This document shows positions 1-7,801 of a stretch of 55,605 nucleotides of DNA, one piece after another. The number at the start of each line of letters is the position of its first letter. The first letter of the stretch is position 1. Location: the NCBI GenBank assembly GCA_022770425.1, contig JALEHY010000002.1:1-55605 (forward strand), given 5' to 3'. The notes beneath the pieces are model-generated. The model saw nothing but the letters and a program-made list of their open reading frames with translations. It was not told the origin of the DNA and did no database searches. The translations under genes were made by a program, and so were the position numbers. This DNA comes from Parvimonas sp. GTDB lineage: Bacteria > Bacillota > Clostridia > Tissierellales > Peptoniphilaceae.

Positions 1-3
1 CAT
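1..3 (-). CDS. Start codon of a gene that runs off the left edge
   Basis: The first three bases read ATG on the minus strand. They are preceded by an AAGGGTGAT ribosome-binding-like stretch and a good promoter at 26-53. Only the initiation codon lies inside the window, so the product cannot be named. Confidence 0.5.
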
Positions 4-25
4 TGAAATCACCCTTTTTTCTTTG

Positions 26-53
26 ATTATACTACTTAAATTTAAAAAGTCAA
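26..53 (-). promoter_or_regulatory. Promoter for the gene leaving the left edge
   Basis: On the minus strand TTGACT (53-48) is followed after 16 bp by TATAAT (31-26). It lies about 25 bp upstream of the ATG at position 3. The transcript would read leftwards out of the window. Confidence 0.65.
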
Positions 54-75
54 GTACTTTTACGCAAAAATACAA

Positions 76-110
76 AAAAGTCAGAAAATTTTTTTCATTT
101 TCTGACTTTT
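76..110 (-). terminator. Rho-independent terminator after psuG
   Basis: A 14-bp stem (AAAAGTCAGAAAAT, 76-89, with its complement at 97-110) has a 7-nt loop and a T-rich tail on the minus strand. It follows the psuG stop codon and separates the psu operon from the next gene to the left. Confidence 0.85.
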
Positions 111-120
111 CCTTTTTTAT

Positions 121-1038
121 TTATAAATTTACATATTCAGTTGCGATTTTACTTGCAAGTTTTGCGTTATTGAAAACTAATCTGATATTAGCCTCTAAAC
201 TCTTTCCTTCTGTTAATTTTTGAATTTTATCAAGTAAGAAAGGCGTTGTGTCTTTTCCTTTTATTCCTTTTTCATCCGCTTCTTTTAATGCATCCGAAAT
301 AGTTTTGTCTATTGCATTTCTATCCATTGAAAATTCTTCAGGAATTGGATTTGTAATTACAACTCCTCCGTCTAATTCCAAATCCCATTTTGTTTTTAAT
401 ACTTTTGCGATTTCCAATTCACTGTCTATTCTACTAACTTTAAAATCACTTTCTCTTGTATAAAAAGCAGGTAATATATTTGTTTGGTATCCATAAACCG
501 GAACTCCTTTTGTTTCCAAATATTCTAAAGTAAGTCCCATATCTAAGATTGATTTACAACCGGCACAAACAACTGCTACATTTGTATTTCCAAGTTCCTC
601 AAGATCCGCTGAGATATCCATTGTAGTCTCTGCTCCTCTATGAACTCCCCCTATTCCTCCCGTTGCAAAAACTTTAACTCCTGCCAATTGTGCACAAATC
701 ATTGTTGCCGCAACAGTTGTAGCTCCATTTAATTTGTTTGCAACTACATAAGCTAAATCTCTTCTTGAAGTTTTTGTAACACTAAGTCCCGCTTTACCTA
801 TTAATTCAATTTCTTCTTTTGAAAGTCCTACTTTGATTTCTCCGTTTATAATTGCAATCGTTGCAGGAATTGCACCGTTATCTCTAACAACTTTTTCAAC
901 TTCAAGTGCAGTTTCTACATTTTTAGGATAAGGCATACCATGAGATATTATTGTAGACTCTAACGCAACTACAGGTTTGTTTTCTTCTAATGCTTTCTTT
1001 ACTTCATCACTAATTTTTAGATATTTTTCTAATTTCAT
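121..1038 (-). CDS. psuG: Pseudouridine-5'-phosphate glycosidase PsuG
   Basis: This enzyme interconverts pseudouridine 5'-phosphate with uracil and ribose 5-phosphate, cleaving the C-C glycosidic bond in cytosolic pseudouridine salvage. The 305-residue product matches the family's usual length of about 300-312. It shows the family's conserved blocks: VALESTIISHGMPYP near the N-terminus, TVAATMICAQLAG and FATGGIGGVHRG in the middle, and VVITNPIP later. The ATG at 1038 is chosen because GGAGG lies 7 nt upstream; an in-frame TTG at 1050 overlaps that site and is unlikely. The gene overlaps the end of psuK by 29 bp, which suggests translational coupling. Kinase plus glycosidase form the complete two-step pathway. 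A terminator follows at 76-110. Confidence 0.95.
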   Translation of the reverse strand: MKLEKYLKISDEVKKALEENKPVVALESTIISHGMPYPKNVETALEVEKVVRDNGAIPATIAIINGEIKVGLSKEEIELIGKAGLSVTKTSRRDLAYVVANKLNGATTVAATMICAQLAGVKVFATGGIGGVHRGAETTMDISADLEELGNTNVAVVCAGCKSILDMGLTLEYLETKGVPVYGYQTNILPAFYTRESDFKVSRIDSELEIAKVLKTKWDLELDGGVVITNPIPEEFSMDRNAIDKTISDALKEADEKGIKGKDTTPFLLDKIQKLTEGKSLEANIRLVFNNAKLASKIATEYVNL

Positions 1039-2128
1039 AACTTCCTCCAAAATTTAAAATATTTTCTTCATTTATATTTTTACTAACAGTATCTTTAGAC
1101 TCAGCAGTAATAAATCCTGCAATATTTGCAATTTTTGCACATTCTAAAGTAGTTTTTCCATTAACTTCTCCGTAAATAATTCCACTTATAGCAGAATCTC
1201 CACAGCCTGATGTATTTTTAATATTAGGTTGTTCTTTTATTTTAACAATACCTTTTTCATCATTATCCGCATATAAAATTCCATCTTTACCAAGAGAAAT
1301 AAATACTTTTTTTATTCCGTTTTCTAAAAAATATTTTACTACTCTTTCTAAATCTTTTTCAGAAGAAATCTCTATATCAGACAATTCCTCTGCCTCATAA
1401 ATATTGGGCTTTATGAGGTAAATATATTTTAATAATTTTTTTATCTTAAGAGCTTTTTTTCTTGAGACACAGTCAATAATTATCTTAGAATTTGCACAGT
1501 TTTTACATATATATTCTATAACTTCTTCACTTAAATTCGTATCCATAACTATATACTTAAACTTTTTAATAAATTCTATATTTTTTGAAATAAAATTTAC
1601 ATCTATTTTACTTAGAACTTCCATAGAAGATATGGCAGTAAATAAATCATTATTTTCATCTAAAATAGAAATATATTGTGACATAGAACTACTTGATAAA
1701 AATTTACTGTTTGAAAAATCAATTCCTAAATCTTTTAAATAATCCTTAATTTCTCTTGAATAAACGTCATCTCCAAAAACTGAAATAAATTGTTTAGCTA
1801 CACCCATTCTGGCTAAATTTTCAATTATATTTTTTCCGACACCTCCAAAAGAATATTCCAAAGTACCGGGATTTGAATCTTTCATATTAATTTTATCAAA
1901 GCTTTTAGCAATAAAATCAATATTACAACCACCTAAAACACAAACTTCATTACCCTTATTTTCATTAAATACATAAGCCTTGCCAATCAAATATCCCTTT
2001 TTAATAAGATTGGAAATATGTACTGCAACTGATGAGCGTTTTATTGACAATTTATTCGCAATTTCATCTTGTGAAATATAAGGATTGTTTTTAATTATTT
2101 CAAAAATTTCACTTTCTCTGTTTGTCAT
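1010..2128 (-). CDS. psuK: PfkB-family pseudouridine kinase with N-terminal HTH domain (PsuK)
   Basis: The 372-residue protein joins a winged-helix-type DNA-binding segment (about residues 1-55, with SQDEIANKLSIKRSSVAVHI as recognition region) to a PfkB sugar-kinase domain. Kinase marks are the N-terminal GGCNIDFIAKS, the GGVGKNIIENLARMG sugar-binding motif and C-terminal NTSGCGDSAISG, whose Asp is the expected catalytic base. The pairing with psuG makes pseudouridine the likely substrate: phosphorylation here, glycosidic cleavage by PsuG. HTH-PfkB fusions of this kind are known in the family. The HTH domain makes autoregulation plausible, since an operator-like repeat covers the promoter (2138-2174). 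The start has AAGGAG upstream. The specific substrate is inferred from context. Confidence 0.88.
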   Translation of the reverse strand: MTNRESEIFEIIKNNPYISQDEIANKLSIKRSSVAVHISNLIKKGYLIGKAYVFNENKGNEVCVLGGCNIDFIAKSFDKINMKDSNPGTLEYSFGGVGKNIIENLARMGVAKQFISVFGDDVYSREIKDYLKDLGIDFSNSKFLSSSSMSQYISILDENNDLFTAISSMEVLSKIDVNFISKNIEFIKKFKYIVMDTNLSEEVIEYICKNCANSKIIIDCVSRKKALKIKKLLKYIYLIKPNIYEAEELSDIEISSEKDLERVVKYFLENGIKKVFISLGKDGILYADNDEKGIVKIKEQPNIKNTSGCGDSAISGIIYGEVNGKTTLECAKIANIAGFITAESKDTVSKNINEENILNFGGSYEIRKISKN

Positions 2129-2137
2129 AACAACTCC

Positions 2138-2174
2138 TTAAACAATAGTTTAAATTATTATAACAAATGTTTAA
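2138..2174 (-). promoter_or_regulatory. Operator-like GTTTAA/TTAAAC repeats in the psuK promoter
   Basis: TTAAAC-AATA-GTTTAA (2138-2153) is an inverted repeat over the expected transcription start. A third copy of the hexamer, GTTTAA at 2169-2174, lies 21 bp (two helical turns) from the one at 2148, between the -35 and -10 boxes. This suits a repressor site, possibly for the HTH domain of PsuK itself. Confidence 0.5.
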
Positions 2175-2185
2175 CGGAAAGTCAA
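2157..2185 (-). promoter_or_regulatory. psuK-psuG promoter
   Basis: On the minus strand TTGACT (2185-2180) and TATAAT (2162-2157) are separated by 17 bp, about 30 bp from the psuK start codon. Confidence 0.8.
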
Positions 2186-2241
2186 TAAAAATTTTACTGT
2201 TTATTATATTTATAAGCATTTATTCTAATTCAAATTTGTGA

Positions 2242-2247
2242 TATAAT
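2242..2247 (+). promoter_or_regulatory. Likely -10 box of the potBCD promoter
   Basis: TATAAT lies 30 bp before the potB ATG, with AAGGAG just upstream of that start. No good -35 hexamer is visible (TTTATT at the right distance), so the promoter is moderate or activator-dependent. Confidence 0.5.
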
Positions 2248-2276
2248 TAGTTGATAAATTTTATTAAGGAGATATT

Positions 2277-3122
2277 ATGAGAAAAAAATTAAGGGTATTA
2301 CCTTATTTTTTATGGACTACAATTTTTACAGTAATTCCTTTGGCTTTTATTTTGTATTATTCATTCAAAACAAAAGAAAAAAATTTTTCCTTTACATTAT
2401 CCAATTATGTAAAATTTTTTGATCTTTTGTACTTAAAAGTATTTTTGATATCACTTAAATTAGCAATAATATCAACTATAATATGCTTGATTATAGGATT
2501 TCCTATTGCAAATATTTTAAGCCATATACGGAAAGAAAAGACAAGGAATATACTCGTATTGTTTTTTATTATCCCTCTTTGGACAAATTTTCTTCTTAGA
2601 ACTTACTCTTGGATGAGTATTTTTAGAGAACAAGGTATAATAAATCACTTACTTGATTATTTTGGTATAACAGATAAACCAATTCAATTTTTGTACAATG
2701 ACTATGCAATAATTATAGCAATGGTCTATAATTTTTTGCCATTTATGGTTCTTCCCATATATAATGCACTTATCAATATTGACAAAGATTACATTGACTG
2801 TGCAAAAGATTTAGGTGCAAAAACTAAGGATTTGTACATAAAAATCATAATACCTATGACACTTCCCGCAATTATATCAGGTTGTATAATGGTATTTATG
2901 CCTTCTATTACAACTTTTATCATTTCTGATTTGCTTGGAGGTAGTCAAAAAATGTTGCTTGGTAATTTAATACAAAGAGAATTTTTAACTGCAAGAAATT
3001 GGGAAGCCGGTTCAAGTTTATCCATAATTATGATTATAATTATATTTTTAACTCTTTTGGTTTTAAAAAAATTTACTTCTAAAAACGGTAATAATATTCA
3101 GGAGGGTTTTAAATTATGGTAA
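2277..3122 (+). CDS. potB: Spermidine/putrescine ABC transporter permease PotB
   Basis: A 281-residue integral membrane permease with about six hydrophobic segments, the usual size for PotB. The cytoplasmic EAA loop that docks the ATPase is visible as DCAKDLGAKTKDLYIKI followed by PMTLPAI (about residues 174-199). It would form the channel with PotC, taking polyamine from the PotD lipoprotein. AAGGAG precedes the ATG. The gene overlaps potC by 7 bp, and potD follows, so the three are one operon. Unlike the usual potABCD order, no potA ATPase gene lies upstream; the neighbour is the divergent psuK. The ATPase must come from elsewhere. Polyamine specificity is inferred from family resemblance and from PotD. 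Confidence 0.9.
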   Translation: MRKKLRVLPYFLWTTIFTVIPLAFILYYSFKTKEKNFSFTLSNYVKFFDLLYLKVFLISLKLAIISTIICLIIGFPIANILSHIRKEKTRNILVLFFIIPLWTNFLLRTYSWMSIFREQGIINHLLDYFGITDKPIQFLYNDYAIIIAMVYNFLPFMVLPIYNALINIDKDYIDCAKDLGAKTKDLYIKIIIPMTLPAIISGCIMVFMPSITTFIISDLLGGSQKMLLGNLIQREFLTARNWEAGSSLSIIMIIIIFLTLLVLKKFTSKNGNNIQEGFKLW

Positions 3123-3892
3123 AAAAAAATCTAAACAGGCTATATTTAACTCTGTGTTACATTTTTTTATATATGCCAATAATATTTATGATTGTATTTT
3201 CATTTAATGAACATAAATACAGCAATAAATTTACAAACTTTAGTTTAATATGGTATAAGGAATTATTTAAAGACAGCTCTGTAATGAGCACATTTTATCA
3301 GACTATAATCATAACTTTGATCGCAACTTTTTTCGCAGTTATAATAGGAACAATAGGAGCACTTACAATATACAAAACAGTGCATCCAAAACTTAGAAAC
3401 TATATGCAAACTACAACCTATCTTCCGATAATATTGCCGGATATTGTAATTGCAATAGGAATAATAATCTTATATGTATTTTTAAATCTTGACTTTGGAT
3501 ATTTTACAATAATTTTATCACACATAGTTTTTAATGTTCCATTTGTTATATTTGCTATATTACCAAAATTATTAACATTAGACAATAATTTATTTGATGC
3601 TGCAATGGATTTGGGAGCAAAACAATTTCAAATTTTTAAAAAAATTATATTACCGCAAATTATTCCAAATATAATTTCCGGTGCACTAATCGCAATAACA
3701 TTATCATTAGATGACTTTACGATCAGTTTTTTCACTTCCGGAAATGGTATTATGACTTTATCTGTGAAAATTTTTTCAATGACAAAAAGAGGTATCAGTC
3801 CAAAAATAAATGCCCTATCTACATTAATGATAGTGATGATTATAGTAATATCTACAATAACTTATCTATTTAAAAACAAAGAAAATAACTAA
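3116..3892 (+). CDS. potC: Spermidine/putrescine ABC transporter permease PotC
   Basis: A 258-residue permease, the second membrane subunit of the polyamine importer. It shows about six transmembrane stretches and the EAA motif DAAMDLGAKQFQIFKKI followed by LPQIIPNIISG (about residues 161-190). The N-terminal LYLTLCYIFLYMPIIFMIVFSF and the later LSLDDFTISFFTSG are typical of PotC. The start lies inside the last codons of potB with GGAGG upstream, indicating coupled translation. potD starts 15 bp after its stop. Confidence 0.92.
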   Translation: MVKKNLNRLYLTLCYIFLYMPIIFMIVFSFNEHKYSNKFTNFSLIWYKELFKDSSVMSTFYQTIIITLIATFFAVIIGTIGALTIYKTVHPKLRNYMQTTTYLPIILPDIVIAIGIIILYVFLNLDFGYFTIILSHIVFNVPFVIFAILPKLLTLDNNLFDAAMDLGAKQFQIFKKIILPQIIPNIISGALIAITLSLDDFTISFFTSGNGIMTLSVKIFSMTKRGISPKINALSTLMIVMIIVISTITYLFKNKENN

Positions 3893-3907
3893 AATTAAGG
3901 AGGAAAA

Positions 3908-4987
3908 ATGAAAAAAATCTTTAAAAAAATGATGGCTTTATGCCTTCTTTCTACATTAATATTTACTGCGTGTTCTAAAACACCTGAAAAAAAGGAAGAA
4001 AAAAAATCCGAAAACACAGCTGAAAAAAAGGTACTTAATGTTACAAACACTGACCTTTTTATTGACCCTGAAACAATAAAAGAATTTGAAAAGGAATTTA
4101 ATTGTAAAGTAAATTATACTTTTTTTGAAGAAAATGAAGAATATTACACAAAATTAAAATCAGGTGCTGAAAAATATGATGTAATTGTTGCAAGTGATTA
4201 TATGGTTGACACCATGATTAGAGAAAATATGTTAGAAAAACTTGATAAAAATTTAATTCCAAATATGGAAAAAATCAAACCCGAATACAGAAATCTTGTA
4301 TATGATCCAACAGGAGAATATTCAGTTCCTTATACAATTGGAAATATAGGAATTGCTTACGACTCTTCAAAACAGGAAAAAGTTGAAAGCTGGACCGATT
4401 TATGGAACGAAAAAAATAAAGGAAATGTAGTAATGCTTGACGGAAGCAGATTTACAATGGCAATAGCAATGATTAAACTTGGTCTTGATCCAAATTCGAC
4501 TAATAAAGAAGATATATTGAAAGCAAGAGATGCTCTTATTGAACAAAAATCAATAATAAAAAGTTACGTAGGAGATGATCAGGCAAAGGATATGTTAATA
4601 AGCAAAGAATCTCAATTAACTTGTATTTGGGGCGGAGAAGCTCTACTTGCAAAAGACGAAAATAAAAATGTAGAGTTCGTATATCCTAAAGAGGGTGCAA
4701 TTTTTATATTTGATACGTGGGTAATTCCTAAAGTTTCTGAAAATAAAGAACTTGCCTCAAAATTTATTGACTTTATGTCCAGACCTGAAAACTCTGCAAA
4801 AAATTGTAATGTAGTAAAATACGGTTCTCCTATCGAAGGTGCAAGAGAACTTATGAGTGAAGATTTAAAAAATAATGACATAGTATTTCCAACAAAAGAA
4901 ATATTTAAAAAAGGATATGTTATGAAAGATCTTGGAGATGCAAATGAAATACTACAAGATGCATGGACAGAAATGAAAGCAAAATAA
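3908..4987 (+). CDS. potD: Polyamine-binding lipoprotein PotD
   Basis: The 359-residue product is the extracellular substrate-binding component of the polyamine transporter. A lipoprotein signal ends in FTAC with the lipidated Cys at residue 22, followed by a charged linker (KTPEKKEEKKSE). The mature part has the type-2 periplasmic-binding fold of PotD: VLNVTNTDLFIDPETIKEFE at the start, YDVIVASDYMV, and SVPYTIGNIGIAYD, a sequence typical of the family. Length agrees with PotD (about 350). It is last in the potBCD operon and followed by a strong terminator at 5000-5027. Whether it prefers spermidine or putrescine cannot be read from the sequence. Confidence 0.92.
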   Translation: MKKIFKKMMALCLLSTLIFTACSKTPEKKEEKKSENTAEKKVLNVTNTDLFIDPETIKEFEKEFNCKVNYTFFEENEEYYTKLKSGAEKYDVIVASDYMVDTMIRENMLEKLDKNLIPNMEKIKPEYRNLVYDPTGEYSVPYTIGNIGIAYDSSKQEKVESWTDLWNEKNKGNVVMLDGSRFTMAIAMIKLGLDPNSTNKEDILKARDALIEQKSIIKSYVGDDQAKDMLISKESQLTCIWGGEALLAKDENKNVEFVYPKEGAIFIFDTWVIPKVSENKELASKFIDFMSRPENSAKNCNVVKYGSPIEGARELMSEDLKNNDIVFPTKEIFKKGYVMKDLGDANEILQDAWTEMKAK

Positions 4988-4999
4988 AAAAGCAACAAG

Positions 5000-5027
5000 A
5001 AAGTTGAGTATTAAATTACTCAACTTT
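5000..5027 (+). terminator. Terminator of potBCD
   Basis: Perfect 11-bp stem AAAGTTGAGTA/TACTCAACTTT with a 6-nt loop, running into seven T residues on the plus strand. Confidence 0.9.
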
Positions 5028-5045
5028 TTTTGTTGAAAATATAAA

Positions 5046-5075
5046 AAAATAAAAGGATGAAAATCCTTTTATTTT
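5046..5075 (-). terminator. Terminator after the capD-type gene
   Basis: Perfect 13-bp stem AAAATAAAAGGAT/ATCCTTTTATTTT with a GAAA loop, just beyond the stop of the minus-strand dehydratase gene. Convergent transcription from potD is stopped by the separate hairpin at 5000-5027. Confidence 0.85.
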
Positions 5076-5078
5076 AAA

Positions 5079-6914
5079 TTAATTATTTAAATCAGGCTTA
5101 AAAGTTGGTACAATATCTTTTAAAATATCTGTAATTTCTTTTTTTTCTAATGTATTTTTAACTTTATCAAGTTTTTCCAATCCTTCAAATAACAATTCTT
5201 CATTATGAATAATCGGCTTTTCTATAAATATTTTTTCGTATTCAGTTGCAACAGAATTTTCCATATTTAGTAAAATTTCCTCATAAAGTTTTTCACCCGG
5301 ACGAAGTCCTGTAATCTTAATATCAATATCCTTATAAGGTTCAAGACCGGACATTTTTATTAAATTTACTGCTAAATCTAAAATTTTGACAGGTTCCCCC
5401 ATATCTAAAATAAAAATTTCTCCACCTTTTGCTATCGCTCCTGCTTGTAAAACTAATTGACAAGCTTCAGGTATGGTCATGAAATATCTTATAATATCCT
5501 CATGTGTTACAGTTACAGGTCCGCCCTCTTTTATTTGTTCAATAAAAAGCGGAATAACTGAACCGTTTGAACCTAATACATTTCCAAATCTTACTGCAAC
5601 AAATTCAGTCTTTGATTTAGCATTATATATTTGAACAAGCATTTCACAAATTCGTTTTGTAGTTCCCATAACAGATGTAGGATTTACTGCCTTATCTGTA
5701 GAAATTAAAACAAATCTTTCAACTTCATATTTATCACAAGCCTTAATAACATTAAGTGTACCAAAAACATTATTTTTTATTGCAGATGTTGAACTGTTTT
5801 CCATAAGCGGAACATGTTTATGTGCAGCAGCATGAAAAACTACATTAGGCTTATATTTTTCAATAATTATATCCATTCTAACCGCATCTCTTATTGACTC
5901 TATTTCAACAGTTAAATCAACATCTTTATAATGTCTCAAAAGTTCCATTTGTATATCATAAGCATTATTTTCATAAATATCTAAAATTATAAGTTTTTTA
6001 GGATTAAATTTTACAATTTGTCTACAAAGTTCAGAACCTATAGAGCCTCCGCCACCTGTTACAAGTACAACTTTATCCTTTAAAAATTCACTTAATACTT
6101 CTTGATTTAATTTTACTTCATCTCTACCAAGCAAATCACCAATTCGTACATCTCTTAAATCTTTTACATTTAACTTTGAATCTTCAATAAGTTCATACAT
6201 TCCCGGTATTATTTTTATTTTCATTGAAAGTTTAGAGCAAATATCCAATATATTTTCTTGAACATTTCTTTCAACGGAAGGCATCGCTAAAATTACTTCA
6301 CTAATTCTATATTCACTTATAGCATCAATAATTTTTTCTCTTCCTCCAACAACCGGAATACCTAAAATTTCAACTCCCCATTTACTCTTATCATCGTCAA
6401 TAAATACAACAGGCTCGTATCCTAATTCTTTATGATTTCTAAGTTCATTTACGACTAATACACCGGCTTCTCCGGCTCCAATTATTAATGTTCTTTTTAT
6501 ATCATCATTAGGAACAGAGAACATCAAATTTTTTCTTGCTTTTGATAAATACCTTGTAGCTGTAACAAAAAACATATCCATAAGAAATACAAAAATCAAA
6601 ATACTTCTTGGAAATCCTACTTTCATAGAAATCAAAACGATAGAAGAAACAGCATTTGCTGTTATTGTTGCTAATATAACTTTAAAAAGTTCATAAAAAT
6701 CAGCATATCTCCACAAAGTTTTGTACAAACTAAAAAGAGTAAATATTGAAATTTTAATTATCACGACCGGAATTATCCATTTTAAATACATATCGAAATA
6801 ATATGTAGGGATTTTCCACTCAAATTTTAATAAAAATCCCAAGTAATAACAAAATGTTATAACAAAAATATCCAAAGCCATCAAACAAATTTTTCTAAAT
6901 TTCACTTTTATCAC
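5079..6914 (-). CDS. Membrane-bound UDP-sugar 4,6-dehydratase (CapD/PglF/WbpM type)
   Basis: The 611-residue protein has four N-terminal transmembrane segments (about residues 10-120), a Rossmann domain beginning TLIIGAGEAG (about 142-151), and an extended-SDR catalytic domain with NAD-binding VTGGGGSIGSE (about 285-295). The catalytic stretch STDKAVNPTSVMGTTK (about 405-420) has the Met/Lys pattern of large dehydratases in place of the usual Tyr-x-x-x-Lys. The family converts UDP-GlcNAc to a 4-keto-6-deoxy sugar for capsule or protein glycosylation. The DegT aminotransferase two genes upstream would act on that product. The start is uncertain: GTG at 6914 or GTG at 6905, the latter with AGGTGA just upstream. 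Either overlaps the end of galU. Confidence 0.88.
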   Translation of the reverse strand: MIKVKFRKICLMALDIFVITFCYYLGFLLKFEWKIPTYYFDMYLKWIIPVVIIKISIFTLFSLYKTLWRYADFYELFKVILATITANAVSSIVLISMKVGFPRSILIFVFLMDMFFVTATRYLSKARKNLMFSVPNDDIKRTLIIGAGEAGVLVVNELRNHKELGYEPVVFIDDDKSKWGVEILGIPVVGGREKIIDAISEYRISEVILAMPSVERNVQENILDICSKLSMKIKIIPGMYELIEDSKLNVKDLRDVRIGDLLGRDEVKLNQEVLSEFLKDKVVLVTGGGGSIGSELCRQIVKFNPKKLIILDIYENNAYDIQMELLRHYKDVDLTVEIESIRDAVRMDIIIEKYKPNVVFHAAAHKHVPLMENSSTSAIKNNVFGTLNVIKACDKYEVERFVLISTDKAVNPTSVMGTTKRICEMLVQIYNAKSKTEFVAVRFGNVLGSNGSVIPLFIEQIKEGGPVTVTHEDIIRYFMTIPEACQLVLQAGAIAKGGEIFILDMGEPVKILDLAVNLIKMSGLEPYKDIDIKITGLRPGEKLYEEILLNMENSVATEYEKIFIEKPIIHNEELLFEGLEKLDKVKNTLEKKEITDILKDIVPTFKPDLNN

Positions 6915-7791
6915 CTATCTCAAAATTTGAATTAACAAGGTTATTCAAATAAAATTTTATGGATTCTCTATTAGAAATATCTCTTAATCCAAATTCTATA
7001 TTGGCAATCAAAACTCCTAATCTATTGCCAACATCATAAGTTTTCCCTTTAAATCGAACTCCTAATAATTCTCCGTTAACAGAAAACTTATTCAAAGAAT
7101 CTGTAAATTGAATTTCTCCATTTTTTCCGGCAACTTGATTTTCAAGAAATTTAAAAATCTCATTCTTAACTATGTATCTTCCAACCATAGCAAGATTAGA
7201 ATCAGTTTCACCTTCATCAGGTTTTTCAACTAAACGATTAGAGTTATATATATTATCCTCTAATAGTTTTCCTTCAAGGATTCCATATTTTTTTCTGTTT
7301 TCAGGTAAAATTTCTTCTACTCCCACAACTGTCTTTTGATATTTGTTGTAAATGTCAATAAGTTGTGAAGTACACGATTTTGTGTTTGAATATATTATAA
7401 CATCACCTAAAACCACACAAAAATCTTCATTCCCAATACAATCTTTAGCACATAAAATTGCATGTCCTAAGCCCTTTTGTTCCTTTTGGACAACAAAATC
7501 TATCTTACATTTTAATGTTTTTTCCAAATCTTCTATATCATTTTTCAAAATATTTGATGATTTTAATATTCTGTCGTCTATTTCTAAATTAAAATGCTTA
7601 TCTATTGTAGAACAATCTTCATTAACAATCAAAATAATATGTTCAATTCCGGCTTCAACAACTTCCTCAATTACATATTGTAAAGTCGGTTTACTGTATA
7701 CAGGTAACATTGATTTAGGAACAGCCTTTGTAGCAGGAAACATTCTCGTTGCAAGTCCCGCAACCGGAATTACTACTTTATTTATTTTCAT
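6895..7791 (-). CDS. galU: UTP-glucose-1-phosphate uridylyltransferase (GalU)
   Basis: This cytosolic nucleotidyltransferase makes UDP-glucose from UTP and glucose 1-phosphate. The 298-residue length is normal for GalU. The N-terminal nucleotide-binding signature VIPVAGLATRMFPATKAVPKS is clear, followed by SKPTLQYVIEEVVEAGI, the QKEQKGLGHAI block and the FCVVLGDVI metal-binding region. AAGG lies before the ATG at 7791. It sits 10 bp after the DegT gene and overlaps capD, in a sugar-nucleotide sub-operon. UDP-glucose would feed glycan or lipoteichoic/glycolipid synthesis. Confidence 0.92.
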   Translation of the reverse strand: MKINKVVIPVAGLATRMFPATKAVPKSMLPVYSKPTLQYVIEEVVEAGIEHIILIVNEDCSTIDKHFNLEIDDRILKSSNILKNDIEDLEKTLKCKIDFVVQKEQKGLGHAILCAKDCIGNEDFCVVLGDVIIYSNTKSCTSQLIDIYNKYQKTVVGVEEILPENRKKYGILEGKLLEDNIYNSNRLVEKPDEGETDSNLAMVGRYIVKNEIFKFLENQVAGKNGEIQFTDSLNKFSVNGELLGVRFKGKTYDVGNRLGVLIANIEFGLRDISNRESIKFYLNNLVNSNFEIGDKSEI

Positions 7792-7801
7792 AATATACCT
7801 T

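Noticed and set aside
4612..4998. Long antisense ORFs opposite potD, galU, greA, tex and others.
   Set aside because: They mirror the coding strand's codon pattern, lack ribosome binding sites and overlap well-identified genes.
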